64,000 nt of DNA from IMG/VR virus record IMGVR_UViG_3300008107_000157, positions 25,345 to 89,344 of that record; one strand, written 5' to 3'. The translations under genes and the position numbers were made by a program. The stretch comes from a virus. This document shows positions 27,121 to 35,400 of this stretch, one piece after another. Under the pieces are notes generated by a model. The model saw only the letters and a program-made list of their open reading frames with translations, had not been told where the DNA came from and did no database searches. How positions within the stretch are numbered: position 1 is the stretch's first letter; every line of letters begins with the position of its first letter.

Positions 27121-27732
27121 TTATATTAAATTTTGTATATTTTTTTCTTTATAAAATTCTCTACCATTAAATGTAGTATATTTTAATTCATAATCACCAT
27201 ATTTAAAATAAGAATTTTTATATGGGAGAGATTCATATTCCGTTTCCGATAAGTTATATCTAATAGCATTAAATATGCCATCCACCATTGGTGTCTGAAA
27301 AAATGCAACTATTGTTCCTTTTTTACAATTAGGTTTTACATAATCTAAAAATTTAGGAATATTTGAATCCAAATGCGTATCGTGTAAAACTCCATCAAAT
27401 TTATCATTTAACGTTGGTAAAATATCAATCCAATCGCCTAAAAGTATTTTAGTATTTGGTTTATCTTTACACCATTCTAATGCGTTTTGATATATTTCGG
27501 GATGAACTTCTATAATTGTGTGCGATGTTACATTTGGGTTGGATTGTATTTCATCAGCTGATAAATGCATTCCAAATCCTATTTCTAAAATATCCCCACC
27601 ATTTTTAGTAACTATATTTGCTAGTTTTTGCATTAATGATAATTCACCTATATGCATAACTCTATCGCCATTTGTACAATCATCCATCATAATTTCATCT
27701 GATGATACAATTATTTTTTCTTTTCCATTCAT
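27121..27732 (-). CDS. Guanidinoacetate N-methyltransferase-like SAM methyltransferase
   Basis: The 203-residue protein has the class I SAM motif ILEIGFGMHLSADEIQ near residue 50, then HTIIEVHPE, LLGDWID and FDGVLHDTH. This exact order is typical of the guanidinoacetate methyltransferase and RMT2 arginine methyltransferase group. In a phage the substrate is unlikely to be guanidinoacetate; a protein arginine or a small nucleophile is possible. The start overlaps the primase fragment stop as ATGA. It is an unusual member of a replication and recombination operon. Confidence 0.75.
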   Translation of the reverse strand: MNGKEKIIVSSDEIMMDDCTNGDRVMHIGELSLMQKLANIVTKNGGDILEIGFGMHLSADEIQSNPNVTSHTIIEVHPEIYQNALEWCKDKPNTKILLGDWIDILPTLNDKFDGVLHDTHLDSNIPKFLDYVKPNCKKGTIVAFFQTPMVDGIFNAIRYNLSETEYESLPYKNSYFKYGDYELKYTTFNGREFYKEKNIQNLI

Positions 27733-27971
27733 AATGAGTTTATTTTACTTATTAATAAATCTTCGGATGAAAACTCTTTAGTTTTCTTTAGTTCTTCATA
27801 AAAACTTTCATAACCCATTTCAGATGCATCTTTATCTTTAAGATACATCATTTTTACATTGATTCCATTTTTTCTAAAATAATCGGCTGCTTTAAGTGCT
27901 TCGTTGATTGCATCGTTATCTAATGAAATTACAATATCACTAACCCCACTCATAAAGATTTTCTCAACCAA
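27729..27971 (-). CDS. Primase C-terminal (TOPRIM) fragment
   Basis: An 80-residue frame with SDIVISLDNDA carries the DxD motif of the TOPRIM domain of DnaG-type phage primases. The annotated first codon is TTG; an ATG lies six codons in, at 27953. It is in the same reading frame as the N-terminal part upstream, with the join at an in-frame TAA at 27999-28001 followed by LLGKFPSK. The segment that should hold the catalytic Glu-Gly motif is missing between the two parts. It is therefore either the tail of a broken primase or a product expressed by recoding. Confidence 0.6.
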   Translation of the reverse strand: MVEKIFMSGVSDIVISLDNDAINEALKAADYFRKNGINVKMMYLKDKDASEMGYESFYEELKKTKEFSSEDLLISKINSL

Positions 27972-27998
27972 TTGTTTGGATGGAAACTTACCTAAAAG

Positions 27999-28508
27999 TT
28001 AATTTAGTGAACCATCGGAATTATATGATGGGATAATTACTCTGCGTGAGTACAATCCTTCTTTGCAATAACCAATATTATGTTTAATAATATCTTTTAC
28101 ATTAATACCTCTTTGATTTAAATAATGAATAGCATGTTTGTATTCAGGATTAAATCCTTTTGGTTCTTCTGCTAAACTAATAAATTCTTTTGGAAGTTGA
28201 ATGAATACTTTTGTTTCAGCATCTTCTTGCTGTGGCGTCCAATTACTATCACCATAGATTTCTCTAATAAGAGATATAGTTTTTCTATCTACATCTAATT
28301 TACGAAGTAAAGATGTTAATTTCTTACCACCACTATTGCAAGTCCAACAATGCCACTTTTGAGTTTCCGTATTAACTTGTAGTTTTTGTTTGTGGTGATT
28401 ACAAAATGGACAATAAAATGCCAACTCATTCCCTTTAAGAGTGAGGTGACTACCCAATACATTAGTAAGGGCAGTAATTACCTTATTTTTATCATTGCTA
28501 CTTAACAC
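27999..28508 (-). CDS. Primase N-terminal part (zinc-binding and start of RNA polymerase domain)
   Basis: About 169 residues from a GTG at 28508; a TTG at 28526 lies inside the promoter -7 element and is unlikely to be used. The protein has a CPFC...CWTC zinc ribbon (four Cys) as in DnaG-type primases, then a helical linker and SRRVIIPSYNSDGS, the start of the catalytic core. In complete primases the TOPRIM domain follows; here a TAA interrupts immediately after the GSLN residues. Transcription would start a few bases before the GTG, so a nearly leaderless message is likely. Whether a working primase is made is uncertain. Confidence 0.75.
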   Translation of the reverse strand: MLSSNDKNKVITALTNVLGSHLTLKGNELAFYCPFCNHHKQKLQVNTETQKWHCWTCNSGGKKLTSLLRKLDVDRKTISLIREIYGDSNWTPQQEDAETKVFIQLPKEFISLAEEPKGFNPEYKHAIHYLNQRGINVKDIIKHNIGYCKEGLYSRRVIIPSYNSDGSLN

Positions 28509-28512
28509 AAAC

Positions 28513-28544
28513 CAAATATACGACAAATATTTGAAATTACCAAA
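28513..28544 (-). promoter_or_regulatory. Bacteroidota-type promoter for primase operon
   Basis: Coding-strand TTTG, 20 bases, then TATATTTG, an exact match to the known -33/-7 promoter consensus of Bacteroidota primary sigma factors. It precedes the primase and its downstream genes. Confidence 0.75.
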
Positions 28545-28547
28545 TTT

Positions 28548-28964
28548 TTATGGTTCTAAAAACCATTCTTCTGGTATTTCTTTATCTGCGTATTTGTAAC
28601 CATTCTTTTCACACCACATTCCGTAGGTGGTTTTAGAATTTTTGGTGATTTTGTTCTTTGAATTGGAGAATACGAAACGAATATCCAAATTTGGATGTTG
28701 TTCCTTTACCAAAAGATGCTTTTTACGGTCTGCTGCAACAAACCTACCTTTGGTTTCGATTATGATTCCATTTGGTAACCTAAAATCAGGATTGTAAGTA
28801 TGTTGAGAAGCAGGTATAATATAAGCCACCTTTTCGGACTCATATTTAACCTCAATTCCCTTACCTGCGATTTGATTGGAAATATTTTCTTCAAGACCGG
28901 ATTTGAATCCATACTTTTTAGCAACCCATTTAGGGTTGGACTTTTTTGTAACTTTTTTTGGCAT
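28548..28964 (-). CDS. Endonuclease I (T7 gp3-like Holliday junction resolvase)
   Basis: The 138-residue protein has FKSGLEENI (catalytic Glu), then NPDFRLPNGIIIETKG with the Asp, Glu and Lys of the PD-D/ExK active site of T7 endonuclease I, followed by DRKKHLL. Length and order match the family. It cuts branched DNA, such as Holliday junctions and replication intermediates, before packaging. The gene lies downstream of a 70-residue gene that carries a candidate late promoter, consistent with late expression of resolvases. It has a basic N-terminus. Confidence 0.85.
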   Translation of the reverse strand: MPKKVTKKSNPKWVAKKYGFKSGLEENISNQIAGKGIEVKYESEKVAYIIPASQHTYNPDFRLPNGIIIETKGRFVAADRKKHLLVKEQHPNLDIRFVFSNSKNKITKNSKTTYGMWCEKNGYKYADKEIPEEWFLEP

Positions 28965-28971
28965 TAAATTA

Positions 28972-29184
28972 TTATTTCTTTACTGAATCCGAATATTTCG
29001 GAGAAGAAGTTACTTCACCACCTCTACCTGTTTTGAATTTTGCAGCAGTTAACACTTGGTCATCTACTTTTTTCAAATCGTCTGTAGTGTATGGAGTTTT
29101 TGCAGCAACACCTGCTTCGAATCCAATTTTATCAACACCTAAAGATGCTTGAGATGATTTGTATAAATCTAAAATCTTTGACAT
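28972..29184 (-). CDS. Small hypothetical protein, possibly virion-associated
   Basis: The 70-residue protein is rich in Lys, Ser, Thr and Gly and has no recognised motif, membrane segment or cysteine. Its sequence has a helical start (KILDLYKSS) and a polar second half. A copy of the ATATTTATA motif lies 16 bases before its ATG, so it is probably expressed late, together with endonuclease I downstream. Function unknown. Confidence 0.6.
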   Translation of the reverse strand: MSKILDLYKSSQASLGVDKIGFEAGVAAKTPYTTDDLKKVDDQVLTAAKFKTGRGGEVTSSPKYSDSVKK

Positions 29185-29200
29185 AGTTTCTATTGTTTAA

Positions 29201-29211
29201 TATAAATATAA
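29201..29211 (-). promoter_or_regulatory. Candidate late promoter motif
   Basis: Coding strand reads TTATATTTATA, then TTAAACAATAG before the ATG at 29184. One of eight similar copies in front of structural units. Confidence 0.45.
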
Positions 29212-29212
29212 G

Positions 29213-30415
29213 TTAAGTATCAAAACGTACAATAAAGTTTACAGGTAATTCCGGGTCTGATTTAATTGCTTGTGGAAGTTTAGCCACAGCTACTAAATCA
29301 CAATTATCATCATATAAACCTATTGTTGTTATAAATGGTGCTAAGAATGAGCCTGTTGAATCTACCGAACCACTTGCTTCCCAATGTTCAAATCCAGCTT
29401 TAGCGCTTCCCGTAGTACCACTAAATCTATAATCTAAAACATCTCCGTTTTCTAATACGGATTTTTTACGAATATATTTAACGCCTGGGGTTGTAGTTGT
29501 TTTATATATTTTACCATCGGAGCCTGTTATATATTCTTGCACTTTTCCTACTTCTACTACGGCTGATGGGTTTTGTGAAATATTAAATTCATCTGGTTGA
29601 ACTATTAATAAGAATTCGTTTTCATAAATAGTTTCGGTTGATTTATAATCTAAAGTCCAACCACTATTTAATCTATTTGCCGCATCTCTTGTTAATACTA
29701 TTAAACCTTGTGTATAGAATACGTTACCTATTTTTATACCCTGCGCTGCTTCTGGTAAGAATGGTAAATCATCTGCAATTAATACACCGGATTGTACATC
29801 GTATGATATCAATTGTTGGAAGTATGTATCACCTTGATATATAATTTCTATTTCTTCATTTTGAATATCAACGAATACAGTTGTTGGATATGGAGATGAA
29901 GCACTATATTGAGTATTAATATAATCTACAAAATTTACTTCATTTGTTTGATTATCTATTAATGATACAACTACACTATCTCTCGGGTCTTGTATATTAC
30001 CATACCCATCATCAACATAAGTTGCGGATGAATCTATTAATGTAACAGAAAACTTTTTTATACCTTCACCAACTGCTATTTGTGGAATGCTGATTACTTT
30101 TGCGTAATCTTCAAAATATCTTTCTTTTGCTAATGTAGCAGTTTCATAATAATTTCTTTTAGAACCAAATCTTATAAATGGATTATCTTCATTTCCATTA
30201 TAAAATTGAGCTCTAAGTTGACCATAAAGCCCCAATTTACTATAAGATGAACCACTTAAACTTCCGGTTGTGATTATATTAGAAGATAATGATTCATAGT
30301 TGCCGGCTTCTGCTTCCAATACGGCTATTTCTGGAGAACCACTAATAAAGCTCCATTCTTTATAAGCCTTAAAAGGTCTTATACTAATATCTGATTTTGG
30401 TATTCTTTTTAACAT
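29213..30415 (-). CDS. Tail/baseplate structural protein
   Basis: The 400-residue protein is beta-rich with many Ser, Thr and Gly. Its last 45 or so residues (ITTIGLYDD, LVAVAKL, then hydrophobic strand) closely match the C-terminus of the next gene upstream (TTVGLYDD, LLAVAKV). This shared tail suggests a common docking domain for two tail or baseplate parts. Its first residues contain KSDISIRPFKAYKEW, resembling known phage tail-associated proteins. It has its own candidate promoter right after a terminator. Confidence 0.7.
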   Translation of the reverse strand: MLKRIPKSDISIRPFKAYKEWSFISGSPEIAVLEAEAGNYESLSSNIITTGSLSGSSYSKLGLYGQLRAQFYNGNEDNPFIRFGSKRNYYETATLAKERYFEDYAKVISIPQIAVGEGIKKFSVTLIDSSATYVDDGYGNIQDPRDSVVVSLIDNQTNEVNFVDYINTQYSASSPYPTTVFVDIQNEEIEIIYQGDTYFQQLISYDVQSGVLIADDLPFLPEAAQGIKIGNVFYTQGLIVLTRDAANRLNSGWTLDYKSTETIYENEFLLIVQPDEFNISQNPSAVVEVGKVQEYITGSDGKIYKTTTTPGVKYIRKKSVLENGDVLDYRFSGTTGSAKAGFEHWEASGSVDSTGSFLAPFITTIGLYDDNCDLVAVAKLPQAIKSDPELPVNFIVRFDT

Positions 30416-30421
30416 ATCACA

Positions 30422-30431
30422 TATAAATATC
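30422..30431 (-). promoter_or_regulatory. Candidate late promoter motif
   Basis: Coding-strand GATATTTATA only 6 bases before the start at 30415 and just downstream of a strong terminator, as expected for a unit boundary. Confidence 0.45.
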
Positions 30432-30440
30432 TTTGAAACT

Positions 30441-30466
30441 AAAAACCCAACTTTTTGGAGTTGGGT
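30441..30466 (-). terminator. Rho-independent terminator
   Basis: Coding-strand ACCCAACT, a short loop, AGTTGGGT, then a T-run form a stable eight-pair stem followed by U residues. It ends the operon of the 404-residue gene (30508-31722) and separates it from the promoter motif of 30415. Confidence 0.8.
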
Positions 30467-30507
30467 CTAGCCTATACATTGATAGTTCGGTATAAGTTAC
30501 TCTCTGA

Positions 30508-31722
30508 TTAAAAGTCTAATTTAACCTTAATTGCAACTTCCTTATCAAATGATTTTTCAATTGGTTTAGATACTTTTGCAACTGCTAATAATTCGTTAGC
30601 ATCATCGTAAAGACCTACGGTAGTAATGTACACTTTAGGGTCTCTTTCAAAAGTAGGTTGAACAAATTGACCAGTTGAGCCGGTTACAAATGTTGGGTTG
30701 TTTGAGAAATTGAATTCTCTATTGTTAGCTCTTACGAAATAATGTGAAGTAGAAACGTTTTCAGTTCTACGAGCTTGGAAATCTTCTCCTTTTTTCAATG
30801 CAGCAAATAAATTGTGCATATTAGTTACGTTACTATATGTGTTAGCTGCTGATGCTGAAACAAATGTTGTTCCAACTCCTGCTCTAACAGCCGAAGGGTT
30901 TAAAATGATAACACCTGCATCTGGGTAAAATAATCCCCATCCTAATCCGTTTGATGCCGTTACTGAATTGATTGTACCTTCGTTGCCAGTACCGATGTTC
31001 AATGCACCACTAACCATATTAAATACTCTACCGCTTGAACCAACAGTTTCAGTTTGACCTGAATCATCGATTAGGGTTATCAATCCTGTTGAACCCGATA
31101 AATCGATTTGGATATTACCTGGGTCTAATTTTTCTTTGTATCTAGCTCTATTAATGTTTAATGCGTAGAAATGCTCTAAGTCGTGTCCACCTTCGGTAGA
31201 ACCGTTATAAACACTAAAGTATGTATCACCACCATCTAATAATAAGTTTCTCATTTGAGAATAGATAGCTTTGGTTGCTAAAGTTGAGCTATCAGTTTGT
31301 GATAATGTTGGTACACCACCTCCACTAATATGTGCATATGCAATAGAAAACTGAACTTCAGCTGATGCTGATGTATAGTGTTCGTTGTAAACATCTAAGT
31401 AATATTTACCACTTACCGATGAACTTTGCTCCGATGATGAATAGAATGCGGTTAAAGAACCTGCATCACTACTCCAAATACCAGAAGTTACAACTTCAGT
31501 TCTATTTGTTACTTTATCAATAGCACCAAACTTTTTGTAAATACCATTTGTTACGGTAGTTACATCGGCACTAATTTGTTCACCTTGTCCTAAGAATTGG
31601 TTTACGATGTTTACTAATTCGTTTGTATCAACGGGAGTTCCTGCGGTGTTAGCTGCACCTGCTAAGTATTGTGATAAATTACTTGCTAAAAGGGCTCCTC
31701 TATTGTCTCTTATTACTGCCAT
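30508..31722 (-). CDS. Tail/virion structural protein (paralogous C-terminus)
   Basis: The 404-residue protein has an N-terminal helical part (ADVTTVTNGIYKKF) and Ser/Gly-rich middle, ending with YITTVGLYDDANELLAVAKV, a module shared with the 400-residue neighbour. It starts MAVIRDNRGALLASNLSQYL, which resembles the N-terminal arm of a sheath- or tube-associated protein. It lies 8 bases from the 207-residue structural gene upstream and is followed by a strong terminator. No enzyme motif is visible. Confidence 0.7.
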   Translation of the reverse strand: MAVIRDNRGALLASNLSQYLAGAANTAGTPVDTNELVNIVNQFLGQGEQISADVTTVTNGIYKKFGAIDKVTNRTEVVTSGIWSSDAGSLTAFYSSSEQSSSVSGKYYLDVYNEHYTSASAEVQFSIAYAHISGGGVPTLSQTDSSTLATKAIYSQMRNLLLDGGDTYFSVYNGSTEGGHDLEHFYALNINRARYKEKLDPGNIQIDLSGSTGLITLIDDSGQTETVGSSGRVFNMVSGALNIGTGNEGTINSVTASNGLGWGLFYPDAGVIILNPSAVRAGVGTTFVSASAANTYSNVTNMHNLFAALKKGEDFQARRTENVSTSHYFVRANNREFNFSNNPTFVTGSTGQFVQPTFERDPKVYITTVGLYDDANELLAVAKVSKPIEKSFDKEVAIKVKLDF

Positions 31723-31730
31723 AGTTTATA

Positions 31731-32354
31731 TTATTGAACGTAAGTTACTGTCACTGGAATTGTTTGTGAACCACCCGTTTCGTTACCATAAACAGTTATA
31801 GTTGTTTTGATAGTCGAAGTTAAAGATGGGTTTGGAATAAATTTGAAAGTTAATCCCTTTGCAACTGCTGCAGTTGCTGATACATCATCACCAATAAAAA
31901 TAGGTACAGTACCAACATCTGCTGTTACACCTTCACCTACAATATCACCAGCGTTTTTATTTGATAATACAATTGTATATCCTAATCTTCTATTTCCGGC
32001 AGGAGATGTAGTTGGAGATAATGAAACCTCACCACTTCTTTGATTAACTGCTACGTTAGGAACACCAAATTCTACAACTGGGATTCTTGTAGTATTTTTT
32101 GGAAGTGTTACAATTTTGTATTTCATCACCTGAGTCTCATCAGGAGATGCTTCTAATACAGGCATATTTTTGATTGCTGCGTCATAATAAGCCGAACCCA
32201 ATGGGTGTGCTGGCTCATATAAAGAGTAATCAATTTCATCGTCTGCTAAAGCAAATTGGGTAATATTTAAACCCAAACCTGCTGCTAATTTTTCTCTACC
32301 TTTTTTAGTAAGAATTGCATCAACTGTCAATTCATTATTACTTAAATATCCCAT
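31731..32354 (-). CDS. Structural protein, tail-associated
   Basis: The 207-residue protein starts MGYLSNNELTVDAILTKKGREKLAAG, then ALADDEIDYSLYEPAHP and MPVLEA. This arrangement is seen in virion proteins of T4-like phages that infect Bacteroidota and cyanobacteria, usually listed as hypothetical structural proteins. Its C-terminal half is an Ig-like beta-sandwich. Two overlapping motif copies lie upstream. It heads a two-gene unit with the 404-residue protein. Confidence 0.7.
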   Translation of the reverse strand: MGYLSNNELTVDAILTKKGREKLAAGLGLNITQFALADDEIDYSLYEPAHPLGSAYYDAAIKNMPVLEASPDETQVMKYKIVTLPKNTTRIPVVEFGVPNVAVNQRSGEVSLSPTTSPAGNRRLGYTIVLSNKNAGDIVGEGVTADVGTVPIFIGDDVSATAAVAKGLTFKFIPNPSLTSTIKTTITVYGNETGGSQTIPVTVTYVQ

Positions 32355-32374
32355 AGTTTTTTAATTATCTTTGT

Positions 32375-32391
32375 TTATAAATATAAATATT
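32375..32391 (-). promoter_or_regulatory. Candidate late promoter motif (double copy)
   Basis: Coding strand has two overlapping TATTTATA elements ending 21 bases before the ATG at 32354. Similar to the other seven copies; the sequence is nearly palindromic. Confidence 0.45.
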
Positions 32392-32402
32392 TTAAAATTC
32401 CG

Positions 32403-35400
32403 TTATTCCACTTCTAATATTGGTTCACTTGCATCTCTACCTGCTTTGTTTACTCTTAATGTGTTTGGATTTGTTAAGAATGTTTCAACAGGCGGTGTAC
32501 CATCTAATGTAGTTGCTGCAGTATTTTTTGAACCCTTATAGAATGAATTTTGTAATCCTCTTGTCAAATCCGTTGTGTTTCTATAATGTGTTGGCAAGTA
32601 TCCATTTAATGGAATTACTTTTACATTTGCATTTGATGATGTTAATGCGGATGAGCCAGAAAATGGTTGTATATTTAATTTTGTTTCAACATAAGTATCA
32701 GTTCCAACTTTATTATAAAGTCCACTAACACCCACACTTCCTGTTAAATATACATATTCTCTCGTTTTAGTTTCTTTTATTAATTGTACCCTAACTCTTT
32801 CCTTTTTAAGATTACCATCTTTATCATAGTAAGTTCTTATAGCAGAACCACTTTGTGCATAAATACCAAATCCTAATGTTTCATAATCATTTTGTCCAAC
32901 AACAACGTTGCCATTTATTAATTCAACTTCGGTTAATATGGTTGGTACATCAAATATAGAATCTATACTTGCCGTATATTGATATGAATTACCTTCTAAT
33001 AGTGAAAATTCTTTTGCATCTATTGTAGATGTATATTGATATGATTCTCCATTTAAAATTGCTGCTGATGCTGAATCCAAAGTTGCATCATATTGATTGT
33101 TTTCACCAACTAATGAATATTCACTTTCAGTATCTAAAACAACATCGTATTGTATGTGTTCCGCTGATAATAATTCATTTCCATATTTTATTACCGATTC
33201 ATAATCATTATGTTCACCAACTGGTTTTGAATGTTGGTGTTTGCTTCTTTCTAAAATGTGTGGTTCAATTAAAAGACCTGTACTAGCTTTAACTCTAGCC
33301 GGCAACATCTTCTTAATATCTTCAAACATAGATTTCTCATATAGTTTGATTAAGTTGATGTATGCGTAGATATCTCTACCATCAAATCTCTGGAAGTAAT
33401 AGTGTCTTAATTTATCTAAACTCTTATAAGTATCTTTATATCTATCAGATGGGTCACCGATATAGTTATCTAAGTTAATTCCACCAAACGATTTAGCAAT
33501 ATCAATATTCAACTCTTTTGTAGGAGAGAAGAATAAACCAATTCTGTTAGAATCAGTTGGAGATTGGTCAAATGCTTTTTTAGTAGAACGAGTCTTTGAT
33601 GATAAATCGGAAACTAATGTTTGCTCTTCAAATCTAACTTTGTTTGTAGAGTATCTTGTAGAACCCATATCAGGAACTTCTAACACAACACTTCTATCTA
33701 TTGCTTCAAAGTTAAAAGGATAAGAACCACTATTCGGAAAATTATGTGCACTTGCCGAATATGAAGCTGATGGGTTTAGTGAATATAATTCAGTCGCACT
33801 TCCACTTTCATAACTTACTCTATCGGCACTACCACTAAAATAAATATTTGTATCTACGTTTGGTATGGATTGATATTGAGATAAGTTCTTTGGATATTCA
33901 AAGTCTAAACGGAAATGTAAATCATCAGTTGAAGATGAGATATGGTTACCATTAATCATTTCGGGAAATGAAACGTGCTCATAGAATCTTTCTTTATCTA
34001 ATGGTGTAGACCATAATCTGAATTCATCAGCCGTTCCTACGAAATCATTACCAAATGTTATATTAGACCCATTATTCCAATTTGAATTTGTTCCTAAAAC
34101 ACTTATAGTGTTTGATTCTTCAAATATTGTTCTATCTTTATCAGCCTGTCTTACATTTAATTCAAAATTATGATAGCTTGAACTAATTTCTCTACTAACT
34201 TCTATACCAAAAAATCTACCATTAAATAATGGTAATAAAGATGATGATATAGCGTTTGAGCCAGAGTAATTAAATATAACTCTACCATAGTTTTGATTTG
34301 CAGAACCACTTATATGTACACCCCAACCACTACCCGATATAACATTATAGTTATCTGCTTCGGATGGTTTTACAAAAAACTCTATTGTATCAGGTTTTCT
34401 ATTTTCGTTTGTATCAAACCAATCTATTGATAGGTAAGAGCCACTAATCATTTTTAAACCATAAGTAAGATTATCAAATACTAATTTAGATTTTGTAACT
34501 TCACTAACTTCTGGTCCACCAAATTCTAAAATTGAAAGGTTTGATGATGGGATACCATAACAACTTAATAGTGCATAAATACCTCTACGAGTACCTTTAT
34601 GTTTTAAAAGATATGGTAAATTGTTTACAATTCTTCTCCAAACTTCGTATGTTCTTTGTTTAGCAGGATTTTCATTTTTAATATTACCATCTACATCTAT
34701 ACCAAATGTATATTCCCAAAGTTTAGAATCTGCTGCAAGATTTTTTGCATCCCAATTGAATGATTTAAGAATATCAAATAATAGTTTATCTGATATTCCA
34801 TCTTTTGCTTTGTATCCTAATCCTCTACTTTTTTCAATTGCTTTAGTATGGTAGTAGATGTTATCAAAGTGTTGACCAACCATTGTAAAGAATAAAATAA
34901 ATTGGTCATTGTTTTCATTATTTACAATGTATTCCGGTATGTTATTTAAAACGTAGTTTGGATTCTCAATATCAAAATCTTCTGCTAATTCTATAATATT
35001 ATCATACCAACCTGTATTAAAAATGTTTGTTATAATATGCGATGTGCTTGATATCCTATCACCATTATTATCATATGGCCATGTTATAGAGCTTCCCGTA
35101 TTATTTGTATATAATGAAGATGATGTATATAAAAACTTTTCAAAACCATCGAATCCAGCTATTAACGTATCTTTTTTAGATTGCTGTCTATTAACTTCTT
35201 GTATTGATGCAATAGAGCCGGTATATGAACCAGATGGTCCATTAGTATAGTTTGTAGAAGCTGATAGTATTAAATTATCGTAAGCTTCAATCAATTGAAC
35301 TTTATAAACAAAGTTATCTACTCTTTCTTTAGCAGAACTAAAATGTACAAAGTTACTCCATTCATAATTATCCGAACCACTTATATAATATTCTACATTT

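Noticed and set aside
29201-29211. Exact T4 late promoter TATAAATA read on the plus strand
   Set aside because: That strand would transcribe away from the genes; the coding-strand version ATATTTATA is kept only as a candidate with this caveat.
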